Source: SVTX01 sp045542075 (lineage in GTDB: Bacteria > Bacillota > Clostridia > Oscillospirales > CAG-272). Taken from it: a stretch of DNA of 56,001 bases. This document shows, piece by piece, positions 1 to 7,472 of the stretch (position 1 is its first letter; the number at the start of each line of letters is the position of its first letter). The position numbers and the translations under genes are program-made. The notes under the pieces are model-generated. The model ran no database searches. It was given only the letters and a program-made list of their open reading frames with translations, and had not been told where the DNA came from. The stretch covers positions 1 through 56,001 of the forward strand of contig JAZQKI010000004.1 of NCBI GenBank assembly GCA_045542075.1, given 5' to 3'.

Positions 1-9
1 CCAAATCCC

Positions 10-33
10 CCCAACCCACTTCGGTGGGTTGGG
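10..33. other. Perfect hairpin with TTCG loop
   Basis: A 10-bp inverted repeat closes on a TTCG tetraloop (arms 10-19 and 24-33). No T-run follows on the plus strand, so it is not a clear intrinsic terminator. It may be the end of an upstream transcript or part of a repeat. The rest of 1-196 holds nothing I recognise. Confidence 0.5.
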
Positions 34-207
34 CGGCAATCAGAGGGCATAACTAAAGGTTATATGCAAAAGCATGTGAGTAAGAGGTTATGCCATCTGA
101 TTGCTGAAAAAATCAAATCAAAAAGAGAAAGCTCTTAAAAATAAATTGAACAGAGGGGCGGAAAACAGTCGACATCTTGCGGTGTTTTACGCGTATGGAG
201 TTTTATG

Positions 208-1272
208 ATGACTGACGAAAAACTGAATAACGACAGTCATTATATGACGCAGGAGTTGATGGCTGCCTTTATAGAAAGTGAAACTCAAAGCGGTGCGTCT
301 GAAAACACGGTCCGCAGGCTGAAGGCGACCGTCAAAATGCTTTATGAGTTTCTCCCCGAGGACAAGCTGTTGACGCGTGAGAGGCTGCTTGAGTGGCGGG
401 CTTATCTGAACGAAAAGGGATACGCTTATCAAACTATTCAAAACTACGTAAAATGGATAAATATCTATCTGGATCATGTTGGGCTCTCTGATATCCGTTT
501 CAACAGGGGCAAGGGCAAGGACATATCGGGCATGGAATTTGGTTACATCACGGCAATTGAGCCAACCGACAAGAGACATCGGAAGGACGTGGTGTGGCTT
601 TGCCGATGCCGATGCGGAGAAATGCTTGAAATGCCCGCGACACGTCTTATACTTAACAACACCTTAAGCTGTGGCTGCATACAGAAGGAGAAGATCAAAA
701 GAACCAACAAGTATTTTGGCGGGACTTCACTTGAAAAGTCGCTGAAGGATACTGTAACAAGCACCCGCAGTATGAGTGGATACGTCGGTGTTACAAGAAA
801 AAGAGATAAGTGGCAGGCGTATATCACGTATAAAAGGCAGCACATATCCCTTGGCGTATATGATAAGTTAGAGGATGCCGTAAAGGCGCGCGCGGCGGGA
901 AAGCAAGCCGTTATGGCGGATGCCGAGGCGTTGCTCAAAATATATGAGGAAATACACGGAAACGATGAGGCGCTTCCAAGCAAGGCGACCTTACCCAAGA
1001 ATGATCTTCCGTATGAGCCGAGAGTGATCAACGATCAGCTGATGTCTGCCGCGAGACGAGCTGATAATACAAGCGGTTATACGGGAATTTCTCTTCGCAG
1101 GAGCAAATGGGAGGCGCGCATCTGCTACAACAAAAGAAGATACATACTCGGACGGTTCGAGACGCTGGATGAAGCAATTGCGGAAAGAAGCAGGGCAGAG
1201 AATTTTCTGAAGCTGGATCCCGAGGCTTTTATAGAGCATTACTCAAAAAATTACCAAAATCACGCAATATGA
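208..1272 (+). CDS. Integrase SAM-like / zinc cluster / tandem AP2 DNA-binding protein
   Basis: Probable DNA-binding protein of 354 aa. The N-terminal ~95 residues resemble the SAM-like core-binding domain of tyrosine recombinases, but no catalytic recombinase domain follows. Residues ~108-165 hold a Cys-rich motif (LCRCRCGE ... LSCGC) of the kind found beside AP2 and HNH domains in phage proteins. Two AP2-type domains follow, each with the pattern SGY.G...R..KW.A.I.Y......LG.(Y/F)..L..A, at ~190-235 and ~288-335. GGAG at 197-200 sits 4 nt from an ATG at 205 and 7 nt from the next ATG at 208, so 208 is preferred. No HNH or other nuclease motif is visible. It is probably a regulator or a decayed mobile-element protein; a perfect-stem terminator follows. 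Fold assignment by pattern is good, function is unknown. Confidence 0.75.
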   Translation: MTDEKLNNDSHYMTQELMAAFIESETQSGASENTVRRLKATVKMLYEFLPEDKLLTRERLLEWRAYLNEKGYAYQTIQNYVKWINIYLDHVGLSDIRFNRGKGKDISGMEFGYITAIEPTDKRHRKDVVWLCRCRCGEMLEMPATRLILNNTLSCGCIQKEKIKRTNKYFGGTSLEKSLKDTVTSTRSMSGYVGVTRKRDKWQAYITYKRQHISLGVYDKLEDAVKARAAGKQAVMADAEALLKIYEEIHGNDEALPSKATLPKNDLPYEPRVINDQLMSAARRADNTSGYTGISLRRSKWEARICYNKRRYILGRFETLDEAIAERSRAENFLKLDPEAFIEHYSKNYQNHAI

Positions 1273-1283
1273 GAAAATTGCGA

Positions 1284-1323
1284 AAAGATCGGAGGCTTGG
1301 TCAAGCCTCCGATCTTTATTTTA
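1284..1323 (+). terminator. Intrinsic terminator of the AP2 gene
   Basis: A 16-bp perfect stem (1284-1299 with 1302-1317) is followed by TTTATTTT. It lies between convergent genes. A weaker T-rich stretch on the other strand could also let it end transcription of the TetM-like gene. Confidence 0.85.
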
Positions 1324-1404
1324 TGCTGCCTGCTTTTTATCATCACGGGTGATGAAAACAAGCGGGTGAAATGATTTTGAAATGGGGTTTTGGAAGTTGG
1401 GAAA

Positions 1405-3990
1405 TCAGGGATTGCTCTCTGCGAGCTTGCGGACGAATTCGGTTATTTCGTTACCGATGCGGGTCAATTCCTCAAGAAATTCCTTGGAGGTCATTCGCAG
1501 TATGCCCGAATGGACTGCGGAGAATTGCAGGAGCTTGTCGTCCGTTACCATTCGTATGCTGTAGTCGGGGCCCAATTCGTGCATCATTTTTTCGATATAC
1601 GCATCGGCGGTCTGGTCTGATTTGGTGTAAATCACCTTATATCCGTCTCGCATGAACTCTGAGCCCTCGCCATCCTTGACAAGATAGGCGTCAAAGACAA
1701 GAACAAGCTCGGTTTTGGTATAGGCAACGTAGTTGCTGAGCATGTCCATAAGCTCCTCGCGCGCTTTTTCAAGGCTGAAAAGGGAGATATTTTTAAGGTT
1801 ATCGTCGGCATAAATGAGATTATATCCGTCAATGATCACCATATTTTTCTGCAAACGGACAGTCTTGTTCTTGCGGGGCTTTTCTTTTTTATCCGAGGAT
1901 ATGATCTTAGGCTCGCTGTAGCGTCTGCGCTTGATAGGACCGAGCAGGCGCAGCATTATTGCCTCAAGCTCGTCGTCGCTGATGCTGTATTTTCGCGCAA
2001 GGGCGGAGGGCTTGGGGATTACGGCGCTGTGTGAGGAGATTGCCTTTAGGTCGACATCAAGGTGCTTATAGCTGTCTACCTCGCTCCAATGCACTGTAAA
2101 TCCTGCGCCGTGCGCGCAAAATACGGAGTGCGGAGGATTGTGAAGGTCGCCCTCGGGATCATAGCCTATGCTCGCGACAACGTCATCCCGGTCATGACAG
2201 GGCTCGTATCCGTCCGAGGCGCAGGAGAGCTTGCCCTCGCCCCTTGTGTATGCGATCACGTCCTTTGTGTAATCGTAGAGGGTAGAGACGGGCGCTCTGC
2301 CGCAAATAACCGTGCGCTCCGTGTCTGAGGACTCAAGCTCGAAATTTGCAAAGCGAGCCTGCAGATCAGACATAGCTCTGCCCGTGCATGACGATGGGAT
2401 CTCGAGTCTGAACTTGTAGTATGGCTCGAGCAGTGTGCATCCCGCTTTCATAAGTCCATGCCGCACCGCGCGGTAGGTTGCCTCGCGGAAATCTCCGCCT
2501 TCGGTATGCTTGAGGTGAGCCTTTCCCGCTATAAGAGTAATTTTTGTGTCGGTGAGCAGCGCGCCTGTGAGCGTGCCGCGGTGGTCTTTCTCATAGAGAT
2601 GTGTCAGAATAAGCCGCTGCCAGTTTCTATCAAGTACATTTTCGGGCAGATTGGTTTCAAATATCATTCCCGTGCCCTTGGGCTGAGGCTGAATAAGCAG
2701 CTGTACCTCCGCGTAGTGACGCAGCGGCTCATAGTGGCCGACGCCGATGGCTTGTCCCGCTGCCTTTTCCTTGTAGAGTATTTTGCCCGCGCCGAGAGTG
2801 CAATCAATAGAAAATCTATCCTTGATAAGCCGTTTGATAAGCTCGGTCTGTACCTCGCCCATAAGCCGCGCCTCTATTTGCGAGGTCTCCTCGTTCCAGG
2901 TAAGGTGCAGGGAGGGCTCTTCCTCCTCAAGCTCCTTGAGCTTGGGGAAATAAACCCTTGTATCGCAGTCCGGGGGGAGCTGAATTGCGTATGACAGCAC
3001 GGGCTCAAGCAACGGCTTTTGAGAGTCCTGCTCAAGTCCCAGGCCCTGACCTACGTGGGTAGAGGAGAGCCCTATAACTGCGCATATCTCACCCGCTGAG
3101 GCGGTGTCGACCTGCTCAAATTTGTCGCCCGAGTAAAGCCTTATCTGGCTTACCTTTTCCGTAACACGGGTTCCGTCCGATGAAAGATAGCTTATTTCGT
3201 CCCGCGCGCTCAACACTCCGCTCGTTATCTTCATATATGTCAGACGGGATGTTCCCGCGCGGGATATTTTGTAGACCTTTGCGCCGAAAAAATCCTTGTC
3301 GTATATTGGGGGGAGTGTGTATTTGTCCAATATGTCCAACAAATAATCTATGCCCTGCAATCGCAAAGCCGAGCCGAAAAGACAAGGGAATAGCCTACGG
3401 CGGCTGATCAGATATGAGATATCTTCATCATCAATGCCTTCGCCCGAAAGAAAGCTCTCCATAAAGTCCTCGTGAACATAGGCTAATTTTTCTTCAAGCT
3501 CCGCGCGTTCCTGCAATTCCATAAAGCCGACACACAAGGGAGACAGGACCTTTGAAAGCTCGCCTTCAATATCCTCCTTTAGCTTTATGGAAATGTCGCA
3601 CTTGTTTACAAATATAAAGGTGGGGACGTTGTAATACTCAAGCAGCTGCCAGAGGGTGCGGGTGTGATTCTGCACGCCGTCAGAGGCACTTATGACGAGT
3701 ATGGCGTAGTCAAGCAGGGCGAGTGTGCGCTCTGCCTCTGCGGAGAAGTCTACGTGCCCGGGGGTATCAAGGAGGATAAAATCGCAATTCTCGGTTGAAA
3801 ATCTTGCTTGCTTTGAAAAAATGGTAATTCCGCGTTCACGCTCGATGGCATTTGTGTCAAGATACGTGTTTTTGTGATCAACTCTGCCCAGGGTGCGTAT
3901 CTTACCCGAGGTATAGAGCAAAGCCTCGCTGAGAGTGGTTTTTCCCGCATCAACGTGAGCGAGAATACCGATAGTGATCTTGGTTTTCAC
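1405..3990 (-). CDS. TetM-like ribosomal-protection GTPase fused to a NYN (Rae1/YacP-like) nuclease domain
   Basis: An 861-aa protein; TetM-type proteins are about 640 aa. Residues 1-~650 have the EF-G/TetM architecture: P-loop AHVDAGKT, switch DTPGHVD and NKCD, then domains II-V including a domain-IV region with YTRGEGKLSC. After a basic linker, residues ~717-861 form a NYN/PIN-like domain (IIDGYNLIYA, LVFDAY, SDQTADAYIE, VTDDKLLQ) whose acidic residues match the YacP/Rae1 family, ribosome-dependent mRNA endonucleases. GTG at 3990 is chosen because AAAGGAGG lies 7 nt upstream; a longer reading from TTG at 4008 would put that Shine-Dalgarno inside the gene. Classical Tet proteins displace tetracycline, but this fusion could instead act in ribosome rescue or mRNA cleavage in the A site. 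No mobile-element genes lie beside it. Confidence 0.85.
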   Translation of the reverse strand: MKTKITIGILAHVDAGKTTLSEALLYTSGKIRTLGRVDHKNTYLDTNAIERERGITIFSKQARFSTENCDFILLDTPGHVDFSAEAERTLALLDYAILVISASDGVQNHTRTLWQLLEYYNVPTFIFVNKCDISIKLKEDIEGELSKVLSPLCVGFMELQERAELEEKLAYVHEDFMESFLSGEGIDDEDISYLISRRRLFPCLFGSALRLQGIDYLLDILDKYTLPPIYDKDFFGAKVYKISRAGTSRLTYMKITSGVLSARDEISYLSSDGTRVTEKVSQIRLYSGDKFEQVDTASAGEICAVIGLSSTHVGQGLGLEQDSQKPLLEPVLSYAIQLPPDCDTRVYFPKLKELEEEEPSLHLTWNEETSQIEARLMGEVQTELIKRLIKDRFSIDCTLGAGKILYKEKAAGQAIGVGHYEPLRHYAEVQLLIQPQPKGTGMIFETNLPENVLDRNWQRLILTHLYEKDHRGTLTGALLTDTKITLIAGKAHLKHTEGGDFREATYRAVRHGLMKAGCTLLEPYYKFRLEIPSSCTGRAMSDLQARFANFELESSDTERTVICGRAPVSTLYDYTKDVIAYTRGEGKLSCASDGYEPCHDRDDVVASIGYDPEGDLHNPPHSVFCAHGAGFTVHWSEVDSYKHLDVDLKAISSHSAVIPKPSALARKYSISDDELEAIMLRLLGPIKRRRYSEPKIISSDKKEKPRKNKTVRLQKNMVIIDGYNLIYADDNLKNISLFSLEKAREELMDMLSNYVAYTKTELVLVFDAYLVKDGEGSEFMRDGYKVIYTKSDQTADAYIEKMMHELGPDYSIRMVTDDKLLQFSAVHSGILRMTSKEFLEELTRIGNEITEFVRKLAESNP

Positions 3991-4106
3991 AGCGCGTCCT
4001 CCTTTCAATAGATGTTCTATTCATTATACCACATTTTTGTTGGCTTTTCAATATTGTAGGAAAGAAAAAACAGAATTGGCGCTGTGTTACATTTGACGTT
4101 GAGCCG

Positions 4107-4135
4107 CCAAAAAAGGCAGAGCGTGTAGCTCTGCC
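4107..4135 (-). terminator. Terminator of the cotJ operon
   Basis: An 8-bp stem (4115-4122 with 4128-4135) is followed on the minus strand by six T. It lies 7 nt beyond the cotJC stop. Confidence 0.8.
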
Positions 4136-4141
4136 GAAAAA

Positions 4142-4771
4142 TCATTTGTTTTTTCTGAATACATCTCGGTTGCAGCCCTTGTCAAAGCAGGGGTTGAACG
4201 CGTAGAAGTTCTTGGAGTCGAGATTGTCCTGAGTGATTCTCAGGGCGTCGCCGAATCTCTGATAATGCACTACCTCGCGCTGACGCAAGAACTTGATGGG
4301 TTCTTTAACGTCGGGGTCGTCAACGAGTCTTAAGATGTTGTCGTAGGTCGTGCGAGCCTTTTGCTCTGCCGCAAGGTCCTCGTGGAGATCGGTGATGATG
4401 TCGCCCTTGATACCGACGTATTTCATATCAAAGGGCACGCCTGCCGCGGAGACGGGATATACGCCTGTGGTGTGGTCAACAAAGTAGTTGGCATAGGGGG
4501 ATTTTGAAATTTCTTCCTCGGAGATGTTGGCTGTAAGCTGATGCAGTATGGCGGCTATCATCTCAAGGTGTGCGAGCTCCTCGGTGCCTACGTCGGTAAG
4601 TATTCCGACGACCTCTCCATAGGGCATGGCATATCTCTGGTTGAGATAACGCATTGATGCGGCAAGCTCACCGTCGGGGCCGCCGAGCTGCGAGATTATG
4701 ATATTCGCGAGCGTGGGGTTGGGATTTTTGATCTTGACGGGGAATTGAAGCTTTTTCTCATAAGTCCACAT
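4142..4771 (-). CDS. cotJC: Spore coat protein CotJC, manganese-catalase fold
   Basis: Ferritin-like di-metal protein of the CotJC/Mn-catalase family (209 aa), a component of the spore coat. Helical metal-binding motifs are visible: GTEELAHLEM, HEDLAAEQKARTTYDN and REVVHYQRFGD supply the Glu and His ligands. The N-terminal MWTYEKKLQFPV is typical of CotJC. It is the last gene of cotJA-cotJB-cotJC, 21 nt after cotJB, and a terminator follows. A mother-cell sigma factor probably drives the operon. Whether it has catalase activity cannot be read from the sequence. Confidence 0.93.
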   Translation of the reverse strand: MWTYEKKLQFPVKIKNPNPTLANIIISQLGGPDGELAASMRYLNQRYAMPYGEVVGILTDVGTEELAHLEMIAAILHQLTANISEEEISKSPYANYFVDHTTGVYPVSAAGVPFDMKYVGIKGDIITDLHEDLAAEQKARTTYDNILRLVDDPDVKEPIKFLRQREVVHYQRFGDALRITQDNLDSKNFYAFNPCFDKGCNRDVFRKNK

Positions 4772-4792
4772 ATTCTGTATTTTCTCCTTTCA

Positions 4793-5080
4793 TCAGTTTG
4801 CGTCGTAGTGCCACGGCCAGGGGGATTTTATCCAATCCCAGGAGTCGCGGGATGTGTTGCCCGCGGCGGTGATAGGAGCGTGGGCTTCATATTCTCTTAT
4901 AAGCTTTTCGCGCATCTCAATAAGCTTATGGTAGTAGTTCAACGCTTCCTTGCAATGGGGGTAAACGTCGAGATAGAGTATAGTCTCCGCAAGCGCAAAG
5001 TCTATTTTGCGGATCTTATCCATAAGACGGGAGCGGCTGGGGATGTTATTGTTGTTATTGCAGCAGTAGCTTCTGTCCAT
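4793..5080 (-). CDS. cotJB: Spore coat protein CotJB
   Basis: A 95-aa CotJB family protein with the conserved core KIRKIDFALAETILYLDVYP, then LNYYHKLI and the Trp-rich end DSWDWIKSPWPW. The true start is ATG at 5080, one nucleotide after the cotJA stop. A longer open frame upstream only overlaps cotJA in the wrong frame. A poly-Asn run sits near the N-terminus. It is thought to be assembled into the coat together with CotJA and CotJC. Molecular role unknown. Confidence 0.92.
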   Translation of the reverse strand: MDRSYCCNNNNNIPSRSRLMDKIRKIDFALAETILYLDVYPHCKEALNYYHKLIEMREKLIREYEAHAPITAAGNTSRDSWDWIKSPWPWHYDAN

Positions 5081-5081
5081 A

Positions 5082-5420
5082 TCAGCACCTGTCCTTTCCG
5101 CATTTCTGTCCTTCAAAGGGGAGGTCAAGCTCTGAGAAGAGTGTTCCTCTTGAGAGGGCGGTGTCCTCGTCGTAAAGCTTTGAGAAGCACTGAAGGGGAG
5201 AGAACACCATGGCAAGAGGGTAGTCCTTGAGCCCCCAAGCGCGAGGGCTGGGTTGTGTATGTGAGGGGTAGTTTGCAAACACGGGCGAGCTGTTTTTGTA
5301 CTCGGACGGAGAGAAGTCCGAGCGCGACAGTATGGAGTCACGGGAGGGAACGCCCATGGGCATTGACGGCGGAGCTTTGCGGCGGGGTGCGCCGTATTGT
5401 CCGCTGCGGTCATAATTCAT
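5082..5420 (-). CDS. cotJA: Spore coat-associated protein CotJA
   Basis: A 112-aa protein ending in the CotJA signature PLAMVFSPLQCFSKLYDEDTAL..GTLFSELDLPFEG. The N-terminal half is longer and more divergent than in Bacillus CotJA (about 80 aa) and rich in Ser and Pro. ATG at 5420 is preceded by AAAGGAG. First gene of the cotJ operon; it partners with CotJC in coat assembly in Bacillus. Confidence 0.9.
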   Translation of the reverse strand: MNYDRSGQYGAPRRKAPPSMPMGVPSRDSILSRSDFSPSEYKNSSPVFANYPSHTQPSPRAWGLKDYPLAMVFSPLQCFSKLYDEDTALSRGTLFSELDLPFEGQKCGKDRC

Positions 5421-5453
5421 ATTATAAGTCTCCTTTCGTTGTTTGGGAGCAGA

Positions 5454-5484
5454 CTTGTATGCTCCCGCTATCAGTATATGTGGC
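5454..5484 (-). promoter_or_regulatory. Candidate sigma-E promoter of cotJABC
   Basis: On the minus strand a CATACAAG -10 box (5454-5461) lies 14 nt from an ACATAT-type -35, close to the sigma-E pattern. It overlaps an inverted repeat GGGAGC-N10-GCTCCC (5445-5466). cotJ is sigma-E dependent in Bacillus subtilis, which fits the position 34 nt or more upstream of cotJA. Confidence 0.5.
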
Positions 5485-5612
5485 GGTGTCGAAGTCTGTC
5501 ACTTTTTGTGAAATTGGGCATAAAATATTAACTGTAAGAACAAAATTTGATTTTTTCTTATGATTTTGATTGCAAAAATGTTAAGAAATATTAAATTTGT
5601 GCAGTTTACCCA

Positions 5613-5641
5613 TTACATTTTTCAAAAAAATATGTTATAAT
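5613..5641 (+). promoter_or_regulatory. Sigma-A promoter of carD
   Basis: TTACAT (5613-5618), a 17-nt spacer and TATAAT (5636-5641). It gives a leader of roughly 55 nt before the carD start. Confidence 0.75.
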
Positions 5642-5704
5642 GTATATAGGTATTATCAGAATCTGAGTTCATGCCGCAAAAACACATGAATAGGAGGTTG
5701 CGCA

Positions 5705-6205
5705 GTGTTTAATATCGGTGATAACGTGATTTACGAAAACCAGGGTGTTTATACCGTCAAAGAGATAACCAGATCGCCTGTTGATAAAACGGACGACAGA
5801 CTTTTTTATGTCTTGGTTCCGGTTCACGAGCCTGCGTGCAACGTGATCGTGACGCCTGTCGACGGTCAACGTGTCAGAGCCGTAATAACAAAGGAGCGCG
5901 CGAATGAGATCATAGGAAAAATTCCCGAGCTGTCGGTTCTCACGGTTGAGAACGAGCGAAACAGAAGGGACGTATATAAGGCTGCCTTGGGAGGCTTGAA
6001 TCTTGAGGACTACGTGCGCATTATCAAGACGGTGTACGCAAGACGCGAGGAGCTTTCCAAGATCAAGAAGCGTATCAGCGAGACGGATGCGGATTACGAA
6101 AAGCGCGCAAAGCACGGACTTTACAGCGAGTTTGCGATAGTTTTTGATATACCGATAACCGAGGTCGAGCAGATGATTGCCGACAGGATTGAGAATGCGG
6201 GATGA
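5705..6205 (+). CDS. carD: CarD/CdnL-family transcription regulator
   Basis: A 166-aa CarD-type RNA-polymerase-binding protein. The N-terminal Tudor-like domain (MFNIGDNVIYENQGVYTVKEI) binds the RNAP beta subunit in the family, and the C-terminal helical domain contacts DNA at the promoter. It starts at GTG 5705, 8 nt after AGGAGG. Members stabilise open complexes, often at rRNA and other housekeeping promoters. Transcribed alone from a good sigma-A promoter; the tRNA-Leu gene follows 97 nt later with its own promoter. Confidence 0.92.
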   Translation: MFNIGDNVIYENQGVYTVKEITRSPVDKTDDRLFYVLVPVHEPACNVIVTPVDGQRVRAVITKERANEIIGKIPELSVLTVENERNRRDVYKAALGGLNLEDYVRIIKTVYARREELSKIKKRISETDADYEKRAKHGLYSEFAIVFDIPITEVEQMIADRIENAG

Positions 6206-6240
6206 TTTATAAAAAGGTCCAAAAAAGTTATCAAAAGGTA

Positions 6241-6269
6241 TTGACTTAATAATATATTTATGATATACT
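6241..6269 (+). promoter_or_regulatory. Promoter of tRNA-Leu
   Basis: TTGACT (6241-6246), a 17-nt spacer and TATACT (6264-6269), 33 nt before the tRNA. Confidence 0.8.
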
Positions 6270-6302
6270 CATTGAGTGTGAATTAGCAGGGCTGATTCAT
6301 AC

Positions 6303-6389
6303 GCCGGTGTGATGGAATTGGCAGACGTGCTGGACACAAAATCCAGTGGTAGCGATACCGTGTCGGTACGACCCCGACCACCGGCACCA
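6303..6389 (+). tRNA. tRNA-Leu (CAA), with A33 and A55
   Basis: Complete 87-nt leucine tRNA with encoded CCA. The acceptor stem GCCGGTG pairs with CACCGGC; the D arm, anticodon stem (CTGGA/TCCAG), long variable arm and T stem (GTCGG/CCGAC) all pair. The anticodon loop reads CACAAAA, which gives anticodon CAA but puts A at position 33, where U is nearly universal. The T loop reads TACGACC, with A in place of U55. It has a good promoter and an 18-bp terminator, so it looks expressed, but both losses raise doubt that it is a normal translating tRNA. Confidence 0.85.
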
Positions 6390-6428
6390 GAAAAGCAGGC
6401 ATACCCATTCGGGTATGCCTGCTTTTCT
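6389..6428 (+). terminator. Terminator after tRNA-Leu
   Basis: An 18-bp perfect stem (6389-6406 with 6411-6428) with loop ATTC and T-rich 3' arm. The arm composition is symmetric, so it may work on both strands. Confidence 0.85.
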
Positions 6429-6432
6429 GCTT

Positions 6433-6559
6433 CCGCTGGTCGGGAGTCTCACCGATATGCGCGTGCAAGGCACGCATCGTGTCCGACGTTTTACGCAGTA
6501 AAACTCGGTGAGTAAATCGCTTGCGATTTACGTAAGGTTCTGACCCCGACCACCGGCAC
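6433..6559. repeat. Multi-hairpin element carrying copies of the tRNA-Leu 3' end
   Basis: The outer stem pairs 6438-6444 with 6545-6551. A second stem pairs 6448-6455 with 6505-6512. Local hairpins lie at 6461-6475, 6488-6504 and 6512-6531. The right end (6542-6559) is an exact 18-nt copy of tRNA-Leu 6370-6387. The left end (6433-6454) is an imperfect inverted copy. No reading frame is convincing. Confidence 0.7.
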
Positions 6560-6564
6560 ATTCA

Positions 6565-7146
6565 TTAAGTTGAATTTTTGATGGAATTATTGTGTTTCTT
6601 TTTTTTGTGCTTCTTACGTGAGAATTGTAAACCATGATAAAAGATATAATAAGTCACACATGCCCCGATAAGTATGCTTTCTAATATGAGTATCAAAAAG
6701 ATTACACCTATAAGCGGCCTTTTAGAATTAAACTCATCTAACGATAAATACATTTCCGATTCAGATCTCGCATCAACAATGAATTTGTGGTGTCCGAGTA
6801 TAAAACTATATCTTTCACAATATTTTATGAAAATTTGCTCTTCCTCTTTTATCTTATCCACAAGCTCTTCATTTGTTAATTGAAACGAAGCCATATTTGG
6901 GAATATATATGTGTCATTTTCGGTGTAAACAAAAACTCTATGTTCGCGATACGTTGGTAAATTATCTATATTTTTGACATGAATAGAGGCACTTTCAACT
7001 TTTTCAGGAGATATCGGCACAGAATTATATATCATAGATGCAAAAAGGACTATAGCGATAATTTGCAATATAATAAATGTGGTTATTTGTTTAGTTTTAG
7101 TTTTATCTATATGCTTTTTCTTCTTCTTTTTATTTTCTTGTCCCAT
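6565..7146 (-). CDS. Small membrane protein with two TM segments, unknown function
   Basis: A 193-aa protein without a family I recognise. It has a Lys-rich N-terminus (KKKKKK), TM1 at ~22-42, an extracytoplasmic region of ~100 residues (about 43-143), TM2 at ~144-168 and a second basic tail. The central domain contains FVYTENDTYIFPN and an LTNEELVDKIKEEEQIF stretch. Base composition is visibly more AT-rich than in neighbouring housekeeping genes, suggesting later acquisition. ATG at 7146 is preceded by AAGGAGGG and a consensus promoter. Its stop lies 6 nt past the tRNA-derived repeat. Confidence 0.75.
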   Translation of the reverse strand: MGQENKKKKKKHIDKTKTKQITTFIILQIIAIVLFASMIYNSVPISPEKVESASIHVKNIDNLPTYREHRVFVYTENDTYIFPNMASFQLTNEELVDKIKEEEQIFIKYCERYSFILGHHKFIVDARSESEMYLSLDEFNSKRPLIGVIFLILILESILIGACVTYYIFYHGLQFSRKKHKKKKHNNSIKNST

Positions 7147-7168
7147 AATTTCGCCCTCCTTTTTCTTT

Positions 7169-7197
7169 ATTATATCATTTTTGAATTAACGTGTCAA
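7169..7197 (-). promoter_or_regulatory. Consensus sigma-A promoter of the membrane protein
   Basis: Minus strand TTGACA (7192-7197), a 17-nt spacer and TATAAT (7169-7174): a perfect consensus. Confidence 0.88.
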
Positions 7198-7283
7198 ATA
7201 TTTTTATGCAAATTCTGTTTGTAGAATAAATTTCGCTATTTATGTCAAAACTCTCTATACCAACAAAAAGGAGAGGTAAAATT

Positions 7284-7460
7284 ATGTCACCAAAAGAATT
7301 GCTTTACATTGAAGACGTCCTCGGTCACGAGACACAGATCAAGGCGACCTGCACCGAGGCTGCAAATCAGCTTCAGGATGCGGAGCTAAAAAGCTTCGCC
7401 CAGCAGCTCGCGGACAAGCACACGCAGTGCTTTAATAAATTTTACGGCTTGCTCGGTTAA
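7284..7460 (+). CDS. Small CotF-like coat protein
   Basis: A 58-aa all-helical protein (MSPKELLYIEDVLGHETQIK ... HTQCFNKFYGLLG) resembling one half of the Coat_F family, small ferritin-like spore coat or spore-associated proteins of Firmicutes. The start at 7284 is supported by AGGAGAGG just upstream; an extension to 7242 lacks a ribosome site. It is translationally linked to the next coat gene: the ribosome site of that gene overlaps this stop. Role in the coat is inferred from family only. Confidence 0.75.
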   Translation: MSPKELLYIEDVLGHETQIKATCTEAANQLQDAELKSFAQQLADKHTQCFNKFYGLLG

Positions 7461-7472
7461 GGAGGTATGAGT

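Noticed and set aside
1405..4008. Mobile tetracycline-resistance determinant
   Set aside because: No transposase, relaxase or flanking repeats adjoin it, its composition matches its neighbours, and the fused nuclease domain is absent from the classical mobile tet(M/O/W) genes.
6535..6560. A second tRNA gene ending at 6559
   Set aside because: Only the T-arm and acceptor 3' part is present; no matching 5' acceptor, D arm or anticodon arm precedes it.
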